Shown in pieces: positions 1 to 4,880 of a DNA stretch of 5,777 nucleotides. A program made the translations under genes and the position numbers. Within the stretch, counting starts at the first letter, position 1. Each line of letters starts with the position of its first letter. Origin of the DNA: an uncultured Oxalobacteraceae bacterium (lineage in GTDB: Bacteria; Pseudomonadota; Gammaproteobacteria; Burkholderiales; Burkholderiaceae); the NCBI GenBank assembly GCA_946479705.1, contig CAMLHI010000147.1, positions 1-5,777 of the forward strand, in the 5' to 3' direction. The notes below the pieces were generated by a model. The model saw only the letters and a list, made by a program, of their open reading frames with translations. It had not been told where the DNA came from and searched no databases.

Positions 1-279
1 GTCGGCCAGGTCGAACGCGGCCGGGTGGCCCATCTGGAAGGTGGGTGCGAAATCGAGCTGGCCGACCATCTCGCGCACGGCGGCGACGATCTTCGGCTGG
101 GCGTGCCCGCACGGCACGCACCACAGCCCGGCGGTACCGTCCAGGATGCTGTTGCCGTCCACATCCTTGTAATACATGCCTTCGGCCGAGACCAGCAGCC
201 GGGGGTTGCGCTTGAAATCGCGGTTGTTCGTGAAGGGCATCCAGAAGGACGCCATGGTGTCGGGCTTGGACTCGTTCAT
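1..279 (-). CDS. Omega-amino acid:pyruvate aminotransferase (class III), N-terminal part, cut by window edge
   Basis: The first 93 codons are present and the gene continues beyond position 1. The product is a PLP-dependent class III aminotransferase, most like omega-amino acid (beta-alanine):pyruvate transaminases, which move the amino group of beta-alanine or similar omega-amino acids to pyruvate in the cytoplasm. Family features visible here are WMPFTNNRDFKRNPRLL (residues 13-29), the GMYYKDVDGNSILDG strand (35-49), the AGLWC turn with GH ten bases on (51-60), and the APTFQMGHPAAF substrate-pocket segment (77-88). The catalytic lysine lies outside the window. The ATG at 279 is preceded by GGAG (285-288) at 5 nt. 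The gene is divergent from a MocR-type regulator, a common arrangement for aminotransferases. A taurine:pyruvate aminotransferase is the main alternative, since the N-terminus alone does not fix the substrate. The fold assignment is secure; the substrate is inferred. Confidence 0.88.
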   Translation of the reverse strand, partial: MNESKPDTMASFWMPFTNNRDFKRNPRLLVSAEGMYYKDVDGNSILDGTAGLWCVPCGHAQPKIVAAVREMVGQLDFAPTFQMGHPAAFDLAD

Positions 280-312
280 ACGGTCTCCAGATTTTTTTAC
301 AACTAAAAAAAT

Positions 313-342
313 TATTTACCAGTTGGCAAAATCATGTTGCAA
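313..342 (-). promoter_or_regulatory. Candidate sigma-70 promoter of the aminotransferase gene
   Basis: Reading the minus strand, TTGCAA (342-337) stands 18 bp before TAAATA (318-313), and the latter is preceded by TGG, giving an extended -10 (TGnTAAATA). Transcription would start near 306, about 27 nt before the ATG at 279. The match to consensus is moderate (4 of 6 at -35, weaker at -10). The call rests mainly on position in the AT-rich gap and on the overlapping palindrome at 315-330. Confidence 0.4.
315..330. promoter_or_regulatory. Candidate operator for the RutR-like TetR regulator
   Basis: TTTACCA-gt-TGGCAAA is an inverted repeat with 6 of 7 symmetric base pairs and a 2-bp centre. The published E. 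coli RutR operator is TTGACCAnnTGGTCAA; 11 of its 14 specified bases are identical here, including both CCA/TGG cores and the half-site spacing. It sits between the -35 and -10 of the inferred aminotransferase promoter, a position that would repress transcription when occupied. A RutR-like gene lies in the divergent operon at 1886-2521. The sequence match is seen directly; binding by that protein is inferred. Confidence 0.5.
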
Positions 343-381
343 TAATAGACAGCGGTACAACTATGGCACATATACACGAAC

Positions 382-429
382 CGCAAAACTCGCCAACCGT
401 ACAGGTGGCGAAAACAATACAGTTTTGCG
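382..429. repeat. Nested inverted repeat upstream of the MocR gene
   Basis: CGCAAAACT (382-390) is perfectly complementary to AGTTTTGCG (421-429). Inside it, TCGCCA (390-395) is complementary to TGGCGA (406-411). The two palindromes have centres 5 bp apart (405.5 and 400.5). As RNA they would form one stem of 9 plus 5 pairs, interrupted by a one-sided 10-nt bulge (411-420). It ends 24 bp before the ATG at 454. It may be a DNA operator (autoregulation by the MocR protein) or a leader hairpin. No U-run follows, so it is not a terminator. Confidence 0.5.
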
Positions 430-453
430 CAGCTCGACAATGGGAGTGTGTGG

Positions 454-1872
454 ATGGAAGAATCTGAATGTCCGACCCTGGAAATCGACCGCAGGCGCGG
501 CAGCCTGGTCGACCAGATCGTCGCGGCGATCACGCAGCTGGTCAAGGCGCGCACCTTGCGGATCGGCACCAAGATGCCCTCGGTGCGCCGCTTCGCCAAG
601 GCCAATGGCGTGAGCACTTTCACGGTGGTCGAAGCGTACGACCGCCTGCTCGAACTGGGCCTGCTATCCTCGCGCCGGGGCGCCGGCTTCTTTGTCGCGC
701 GCAGCGACGTTCCGGCCGCGCCGGCGCCGCTGGTGCAGCCCACCGCCGGCGCCATCGATGCCCTCACGCCGGACCTGTATTCGGGCGTGTCGGACGCATT
801 GCCGGCCGGCGCCGGCTGGCTGCCGCCCGAGTGGTATGGCGAGACCACCATCCTCGACGCGGTGCGCCACGCCATGAAGATTCCGGCCAACCGCCTGCGC
901 GGCTACGGCCACCCGCTCGGCTTTCCGACCCTGCGCCAGCACCTGGCGGCCACGCTGTCGGAAGACCTGGTGGCGGTGTCGCCCGAGCAGATCGTGCTCA
1001 CCAACGGCGCCACCCATGCCTTCGACCTGATCCTGCGCACCCTCACCCGCCCCGGCGACACCGTGCTGGTGGAAGACCCCGGCTACAGCAACCTGATCTC
1101 GCTGATCCGCCATCATGGCTGCAAGCCGGTCGGCATCGCGCGCGGAGAGGCGGGGCTCGACCTGGACGGGCTCGAACGCACGGCGCGCGAGACCCAGCCC
1201 AAGCTCATGTTCGTCAATACGGTGCTGCAAAACCCGCTCGGCACCTCGCTCTCGGCGGCGCAGGCGCACCGCCTGCTCGCGCTGGCCGAGCAATTCGATT
1301 TCTGGCTGGTCGAGGACGACATCTACCGCGAACTGGCCCAGCGCGGCGAGGCCTCACTGGCCGCCATGGACGCGCTGCGCCGCGTGATCCGTGTCGGCAG
1401 CTTCTCCAAGGTTCTCTCGCCGGTGCTGCGCGCCGGCTCGATCTGCGCCTCGCAGTCGCTGGTGCCGGAACTGCTGCGGGTGAAAATGCTGACCGGGCTG
1501 ACCACGTCCGAGATCAACGAGCGCGCGGTATATCACGCCATTTCGGCGCGGCCCTACCGGCGCATGGTGGACAAGCTGCTCGCGCAGTTGACGGCCGCAC
1601 GCGAGCGCACCATCGAACAGCTTGCCGATGCCGGCCTGATGCCGCTGGCCAGGCCGAAAGGCGGCATGTTCGTCAGCGCCGGCTGGCCCGAGCCGCCGAG
1701 CGCGCAATTCAACGGCAAGGCCATCGCCGACCGTGCGCTCAAGCGCGGTATCCTGCTCTCGCCGCACGAATTCTTCATGCTGCGCCCGGCCGAGTCGGTG
1801 TGGTTCCGCTTCAACGTCGCCTACAGCGCGGACGCGCCGCAGCTGACCGCTTTCCTGCAATCGGTACGCTAA
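454..1872 (+). CDS. MocR/GntR-type transcriptional regulator with aminotransferase fold
   Basis: This 472-residue PLP-dependent transcription factor has the normal length for the MocR subfamily of GntR regulators. An N-terminal winged helix (residues 9-81, with MPSVRRFAKANGVS as the recognition region) is joined by a proline/alanine linker (82-110) to a fold-type I aminotransferase domain. Residues expected to hold PLP are present: N260 in NPLG, D289 and Y291 in VEDDIY, K319 in SFSK as the Schiff-base lysine, and R452 in WFRF as the carboxylate-binding arginine. These match the GabR set. Such proteins sense an amino compound or PLP and usually control a neighbouring, often divergent, aminotransferase gene, here the one at 1-279. 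ATG 454 is chosen because GGGAG (442-446) lies 7 nt before it; an in-frame GTG at 448 would sit only 1 nt from that site. A TetR gene follows after 13 bp, so the two are probably cotranscribed. The family is certain, the effector unknown. Confidence 0.93.
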   Translation: MEESECPTLEIDRRRGSLVDQIVAAITQLVKARTLRIGTKMPSVRRFAKANGVSTFTVVEAYDRLLELGLLSSRRGAGFFVARSDVPAAPAPLVQPTAGAIDALTPDLYSGVSDALPAGAGWLPPEWYGETTILDAVRHAMKIPANRLRGYGHPLGFPTLRQHLAATLSEDLVAVSPEQIVLTNGATHAFDLILRTLTRPGDTVLVEDPGYSNLISLIRHHGCKPVGIARGEAGLDLDGLERTARETQPKLMFVNTVLQNPLGTSLSAAQAHRLLALAEQFDFWLVEDDIYRELAQRGEASLAAMDALRRVIRVGSFSKVLSPVLRAGSICASQSLVPELLRVKMLTGLTTSEINERAVYHAISARPYRRMVDKLLAQLTAARERTIEQLADAGLMPLARPKGGMFVSAGWPEPPSAQFNGKAIADRALKRGILLSPHEFFMLRPAESVWFRFNVAYSADAPQLTAFLQSVR

Positions 1873-1885
1873 TTAGAGGACGCGA

Positions 1886-2521
1886 ATGGACATCGTCAAA
1901 CCCAGGCGGCGCATCGTCGACCGCGAAAAGCTCGAGGCCGACATTCTCGCCGAGGCGGTCAAGGTATTCGCCGAATGCGGCTACCAGGGCACCTCGGTGG
2001 CCACGGTGGCCGAGAATGCCGGCCTGTCGAAACAGAACCTGCTGTACTACTTCCCGACCAAGCAGGCGCTGTACGAACGGGTGCTCGACGGCGTGCTCGA
2101 CGAATGGCTGGCGCGCATGGAATCGCTGGCCGCGCCGGGGCAGGAACCGGCCGACATGCTGCGCGCCTACGTCAAGGCCAAGCTGCGCTTCTCGCGCGAG
2201 CAACCCTACGCTTCACGCGTGTACGCGCTTGAAGTGATCGGCGGCGCCAAACTGTACGGCGCGCAGATCCAGAGCCGCGTGGTGCCGCTGCTGCGCAAGG
2301 ATATCGAGGCCTTCGAAGGCTGGATGGCGGAGGGGAAGATCGGCGCGGTCAACGCGACCCATCTGCTGTTTGCGATCTGGGCGATGACCCAGTCCTATGC
2401 CGATTTTTCGGCGCAGATGGCGCTGGTGCTCAACCGCAGGCAGTTGAGCCGGAAGGATTTCGACGAGGCCGAGGAGACCATCGTCGAGATGGTGCTGGCG
2501 GCGCTGCGCGTGCCGCCGTAA
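1886..2521 (+). CDS. TetR-family regulator of the RutR type
   Basis: A 211-residue one-domain-plus-sensor repressor. The N-terminal TetR helix-turn-helix spans about residues 15-60, with GTSVATVAENAGLSKQNLLYYF at 35-56 and the YYFPTKQALY signature at 54-63. The C-terminal ligand domain is recognisably that of RutR (TetR_C_3/YcdC type): it shares the block around YVKAKLRFSREQPYASR (95-111), the GW...GKI turn (145-152) and IWAMTQSYADF (164-174) with the E. coli protein, whose ligands are uracil and thymine. The E. coli protein controls pyrimidine breakdown and synthesis genes; here control of the beta-alanine-type aminotransferase and of its own operon is inferred from position and from the RutR-like operator at 315-330. 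AGAGGA (1875-1880) lies 5 nt before the ATG. It lies 13 bp after the MocR gene and meets an opposing gene 3 bp beyond its stop codon. Family call is strong; the ligand could be another small ring compound. Confidence 0.9.
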   Translation: MDIVKPRRRIVDREKLEADILAEAVKVFAECGYQGTSVATVAENAGLSKQNLLYYFPTKQALYERVLDGVLDEWLARMESLAAPGQEPADMLRAYVKAKLRFSREQPYASRVYALEVIGGAKLYGAQIQSRVVPLLRKDIEAFEGWMAEGKIGAVNATHLLFAIWAMTQSYADFSAQMALVLNRRQLSRKDFDEAEETIVEMVLAALRVPP

Positions 2522-2524
2522 GGC

Positions 2525-3475
2525 TTACTTCGGCGCGCGCTTGCGCCGCACCAGGCCTGCCATGGCCAGGGCGCCCAGGAACAGGGCTACGCCGGCCGGT
2601 TCCGGCACGTCGGCGCGACGGGTGGGCGTGGTGGGAGTTCCCGGCACGTCGAAGCCGGTGACTTCGACCGGCTGGAAGTAGTGATTGGCGTTGACCTGCA
2701 CCGAGGAATTCCAGGCGTCGACCACCACGTTGCCGTTGATGACGCCATAGTTCGGGCCAACCGTGGCCTTGGTGGCGAGCACGCTGCCGATCACGCCGCG
2801 CACGTCCAGCGTGGTGGCTTCGTAGAAGTTGAACAGCACGTTGTAGCCACTCAGGGGATTGAAGCTGACGCCGCCATTGTTGAAGGTGCCGCTGCTGCCG
2901 CTGATGTTGAAGATCAGCGTCTGGCCCGCCGTCAGGCCCGCCAGCTCAAAGCTGCTCGAATTGGCGAACATGCTGCTGGCGACGTTGAACACGTCGACCT
3001 TGCCGTTGCCGCTGCCGGTAACCAGCACGCCGCTATATTTGCTGGCGACCGTGCCGGTGGCGCCAACGTGGCTCAGGTTCGTGGCCAGCGCGTTGTAATA
3101 GTCGGCCAGCTGGTCGAAGTTGACCGGGCTGGTGGCCGAGGTGGCCGGCGGGGTGACGTTGGTGAGCGTGGTGTTGCCGCCGGCGTAGGCCTTGCCGTTT
3201 TCGATAGAGCCGTTGCTGACGGTCAGGTTATTGCGCGCTACCACCGCGTAGGCGCCATAGGCATCGACGTCCTTGTGATTGATGGCGTAGCTGGACGCCG
3301 TCACGCTGCCGCCAGACACGATCGCCCCCTCCACATCGCTGTTCGAGGCATTGAAATCGTGCAGCGTGTAAATGTTGGCGTTGCCCATCTGCGTGGTGAA
3401 ATTGAGCACGCTTGCCTGGACGCCGGTGCTGGCGACGGTCGACAACAACAGGGCAATCAAAGGCATGTGACGCAT
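2525..3475 (-). CDS. Choice-of-anchor A family protein with PEP-CTERM sorting signal
   Basis: A 316-residue exported protein. Residues 1-21 form a signal peptide (hydrophobic PLIALLLSTVAST, cleavage likely after VQA at 19-21). Residues 22 to about 275 are a choice-of-anchor A domain: a YTLHDFNASNSDVEGAIVSGG start, then GGNTTLTNV, FELAGLTAGQTLIFNISG and GVINGNVVVDAW segments, rich in Asn, Ser, Gly and Val as expected of a beta-structured surface protein. The tail is a PEP-CTERM signal: VPEP (290-293), hydrophobic helix (295-309), RRKR (310-313). Known members are cut by an exosortase in the inner membrane and released or anchored outside, often with exopolysaccharide. No exosortase gene is in the window, so the enzyme must be elsewhere. 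ATG 3475 has AGGA (3483-3486 on the opposite strand) at 7 nt; a second Met lies at residue 4. The biological role is not known. It is a single gene, divergent from the membrane-protein operon. Confidence 0.9.
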   Translation of the reverse strand: MRHMPLIALLLSTVASTGVQASVLNFTTQMGNANIYTLHDFNASNSDVEGAIVSGGSVTASSYAINHKDVDAYGAYAVVARNNLTVSNGSIENGKAYAGGNTTLTNVTPPATSATSPVNFDQLADYYNALATNLSHVGATGTVASKYSGVLVTGSGNGKVDVFNVASSMFANSSSFELAGLTAGQTLIFNISGSSGTFNNGGVSFNPLSGYNVLFNFYEATTLDVRGVIGSVLATKATVGPNYGVINGNVVVDAWNSSVQVNANHYFQPVEVTGFDVPGTPTTPTRRADVPEPAGVALFLGALAMAGLVRRKRAPK

Positions 3476-3511
3476 CGAGTTATCCTAAGGTTAATAGATA
3501 GTGATTCATAG

Positions 3512-3547
3512 TATCATGCATTTTGACATTTATCATGTTAATTTTGA
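3512..3547. repeat. Direct repeat overlapping the operon promoter
   Basis: TATCATGCATTTTGA (3512-3526) and TATCATGTTAATTTTGA (3531-3547) share TATCATG and ATTTTGA, differing by a 2-bp insertion. Starts are 19 bp apart. The first copy ends in the -35 box and the second reaches the -10 box of the promoter at 3523-3551, and both lie upstream of the divergent PEP-CTERM gene. A tandem binding site for a regulator is possible; AT-rich chance similarity cannot be excluded. Confidence 0.4.
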
Positions 3548-3551
3548 TAAT
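3523..3551 (+). promoter_or_regulatory. Near-consensus sigma-70 promoter of the membrane protein/two-component operon
   Basis: TTGACA (3523-3528), a perfect -35, is followed by exactly 17 bp and GATAAT (3546-3551), 5 of 6 to the -10 consensus. Transcription should start near 3558, leaving a leader of about 140 nt before the ATG at 3698. No other stretch in the window comes as close to consensus. It lies 47 bp outside the start of the divergent PEP-CTERM gene, so a factor bound here could affect both directions. Confidence 0.7.
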
Positions 3552-3596
3552 ATTCGCATATAGACTCGCTCGCAACACATCCCATCCGCCGGTCCA

Positions 3597-3626
3597 ACCG
3601 GTCATGCCTCGAAAACGGCCGTTGGT
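3597..3626 (+). promoter_or_regulatory. Candidate LytTR-type operator in the operon leader
   Basis: The described consensus for LytTR-domain regulators is two direct 9-bp sites, [TA][AC][CA]GTTN[AG][TG], about 12 bp apart. ACCGGTCAT (3597-3605) and GCCGTTGGT (3618-3626) each match 8 of 9 positions and are separated by exactly 12 bp. They lie downstream of the promoter at 3523-3551, so binding by the operon's own LytTR regulator would be expected to repress it, unless a second start lies further downstream. The motif is degenerate, so this is suggestive only. Confidence 0.35.
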
Positions 3627-3630
3627 CGGA

Positions 3631-3654
3631 GCGGCATGGAGCCGCCCGAGCGGC
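3631..3654 (+). other. Overlapping alternative hairpins in the operon leader
   Basis: GCGGC (3631-3635), GCCGC (3641-3645) and GCGGC (3650-3654) occur in order with gaps of 5 and 4 nt. The middle block can pair with either flank, giving two mutually exclusive 5-bp GC hairpins in the RNA. A third hairpin, CCGGT (3589-3593) with ACCGG (3597-3601), lies upstream. There is no U-run, so this is not an intrinsic terminator, and it does not match a riboswitch class I recognise. It ends 32 nt before the ribosome binding site at 3687-3690. Confidence 0.3.
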
Positions 3655-3697
3655 ATTGGTAGAGTGCACCCATCGATCAACCGACTGGAGAATTCAG

Positions 3698-3979
3698 ATG
3701 GACAACCCTACCCTCAACCGCCTGTTTGCCCTGATCGAAGAACTGGGGCACACGATCGTCAAGGCCGCGCGCAATGCCGGCGCGTCGATCGCCGCAATGT
3801 CGTGGCCGTCGCTGGCGGTCACCTGCGTGATGCTGGCGCTGGCGCTGACCCTGGTTCCGCTGGCACTGACCTTGTTTGTTATCTTCATGGCCGTTAAGCT
3901 GGTGATGGGCGCTTTCATCCTGGAGAAGCGCCGCGGCAAGGCCACGCCGTACAAGCCAGTAGGCGATCGGGGGGAGTAA
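3698..3979 (+). CDS. Small membrane protein of unknown function, upstream of the LytS-type kinase
   Basis: A 93-residue protein I do not recognise. Residues 1-33 (MDNPTLNRLFALIEELG and following) look like an amphipathic cytoplasmic helix. Residues about 36-74 are almost wholly hydrophobic, LALALTLVPLALTLFVIFMA being the core, with a proline mid-way: either one long or two short hairpinned membrane helices. The tail (75-93) begins EKRRGK, positively charged and so probably cytoplasmic, which favours the hairpin. GGAG (3687-3690) sits 7 nt before ATG 3698; an in-frame TTG at 3656 would add 14 residues but has no comparable site. The stop codon is 4 nt before the GTG of the kinase gene, whose ribosome binding site overlaps the end of this gene, so translation is probably coupled. 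An accessory or modulating subunit of the kinase is a reasonable guess from context, not from sequence. Confidence 0.8.
   Translation: MDNPTLNRLFALIEELGHTIVKAARNAGASIAAMSWPSLAVTCVMLALALTLVPLALTLFVIFMAVKLVMGAFILEKRRGKATPYKPVGDRGE
3969..3976 (+). promoter_or_regulatory. Ribosome binding site deciding the GTG start of the kinase
   Basis: GGGGGGAG lies inside the last codons of the small membrane protein gene and 7 nt before GTG 3984. The first in-frame ATG (4011, codon 10) has no purine-rich site at a proper distance, so GTG is the likely start and translation is probably coupled to the upstream gene. Confidence 0.7.
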
Positions 3980-3983
3980 AGAC

Positions 3984-4880
3984 GTGAAGGCGAGCCAGTT
4001 CAACAAGGGCATGGATGCGCTCCGCGACGCGGCCGCCGAAGCGGTCGTGCTGTGGTGGCGCTTCTTCGACTGGCTTGCGGTGGTCGAGTGGCGCCAGCTG
4101 GTGATCATCTCGGTGCTGACCATCATGGTGACCGGCATCGCGTTCGATTCCGGCGAGACCGGCATGAGCCTGGTGCTGATTTCCATCGCGGTCAAGGTGC
4201 TGGCGGGCGGCAAGCGCCGGGCCGAGCTGATGGCCAAGGAAGCCACCGCCCAGGCTGACGTGGCCACGCTGGAGCGGCGCCTGGTCGAAGCCCAGATGGC
4301 CACCCTGCAGGCCCAGATCGAACCGCACTTCCTGTTCAACACCCTCGCCCTGATCGGCCAGCTGATCGAGACCGATCCGCCCCAGGCCGCCAAGGTCCAC
4401 ATGCACCTGATCGACTACCTGCGCGCCACCATGCCACAGCTGCGTTCGAGCGGCGGCGGCACGCTGGGCCGCCAGGTCGAACTGTCGCGCGCCTACCTGG
4501 CCATCATGCAGGCGCGTATGAAGGACCGGCTGGCCGTCAGCTTCGACGTGCCCGACTACCTCGACCAGGCGCCCTTCCCGCCGATGATGCTGCCGACCCT
4601 GATCGAAAACGCCATCAAGCACGGGCTCGAGCCCAAGATCGAAGGCGGACGCATCGACGTGCGCGCCTTCCTCATCGACGGCAAGCTGCAAGTGGACGTA
4701 CGCGATAACGGCGTCGGGTTTAACATGCATGCTGGCGATGGCGTCGGACTGGCCAACATCCGCGAGCGCCTGCACCTGCTGTACGGCAGCGATGCCGAAC
4801 TGGTGATCGAAAGCCCCGTCGACGGCGGCGCGCTGGCATCGATCCGCGTCCCCTACACCACGCTGGAGAAACACCGATGA
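3984..4880 (+). CDS. LytS/YehU-type sensor histidine kinase
   Basis: A 298-residue membrane kinase of the His_kinase (PF06580) plus HATPase class that partners LytTR response regulators. Two short hydrophobic segments (about 38-56, containing LVIISVLTIMVTGIAF, and 60-74) form a membrane hairpin with almost no loop outside. A coiled-coil-like stretch (77-110) leads to the phospho-acceptor motif QIEPHFLFNT, with the histidine at residue 115. The ATP-binding domain has the N box LPTLIENAIKHG (203-214, Asn209), then DNGVGF (241-246) and GVGLANIRERL (253-263). There is no PAS, GAF or periplasmic sensor domain, so the stimulus is probably sensed in or at the membrane or through a partner such as the small protein just upstream. 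GTG start supported by GGGGGGAG at 7 nt. Its last bases overlap the next gene by 4 nt (ATGA). The specific signal and the name are not determinable; AlgZ/FimS-like proteins share this build. Confidence 0.93.
   Translation: MKASQFNKGMDALRDAAAEAVVLWWRFFDWLAVVEWRQLVIISVLTIMVTGIAFDSGETGMSLVLISIAVKVLAGGKRRAELMAKEATAQADVATLERRLVEAQMATLQAQIEPHFLFNTLALIGQLIETDPPQAAKVHMHLIDYLRATMPQLRSSGGGTLGRQVELSRAYLAIMQARMKDRLAVSFDVPDYLDQAPFPPMMLPTLIENAIKHGLEPKIEGGRIDVRAFLIDGKLQVDVRDNGVGFNMHAGDGVGLANIRERLHLLYGSDAELVIESPVDGGALASIRVPYTTLEKHR

Noticed and set aside
448..456. GTG 448 as start of the MocR gene
   Set aside because: Only 1 nt from the GGGAG ribosome binding site (442-446); ATG 454 has the proper 7-nt spacing.
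312..890. Minus-strand open frame of 192 codons over the divergent region
   Set aside because: Covers the regulatory gap and the winged-helix coding region; no domain, no ribosome binding site, Ser/Arg-rich as expected of antisense frames.
468..2237. Long open frame on the plus strand across the MocR and TetR genes
   Set aside because: Arg/Ala/Gly-rich product without domain features, spanning two well-supported genes in another frame; a high-GC artefact.
2531..2548. GC hairpin CGGCGC/GCGCCG as a terminator for the TetR gene
   Set aside because: No U-run follows in either direction, and it lies inside the codons of the RRKR tail of the PEP-CTERM protein.
2681..3511. Plus-strand open frame opposite the PEP-CTERM gene
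   Set aside because: Val/Ala/Gly/Asp-rich translation without motifs; the minus-strand gene has a signal peptide, a domain and a sorting tail.
3656..3697. TTG 3656 as start of the small membrane protein
   Set aside because: No ribosome binding site at a suitable distance, whereas ATG 3698 has GGAG at 7 nt; the extra 14 residues look like leader translation.
3915..4874. Long open frame on the minus strand opposite the kinase
   Set aside because: Gln/His/Asp/Gly-rich translation with no recognisable domain, directly antisense to the kinase with its intact motifs.
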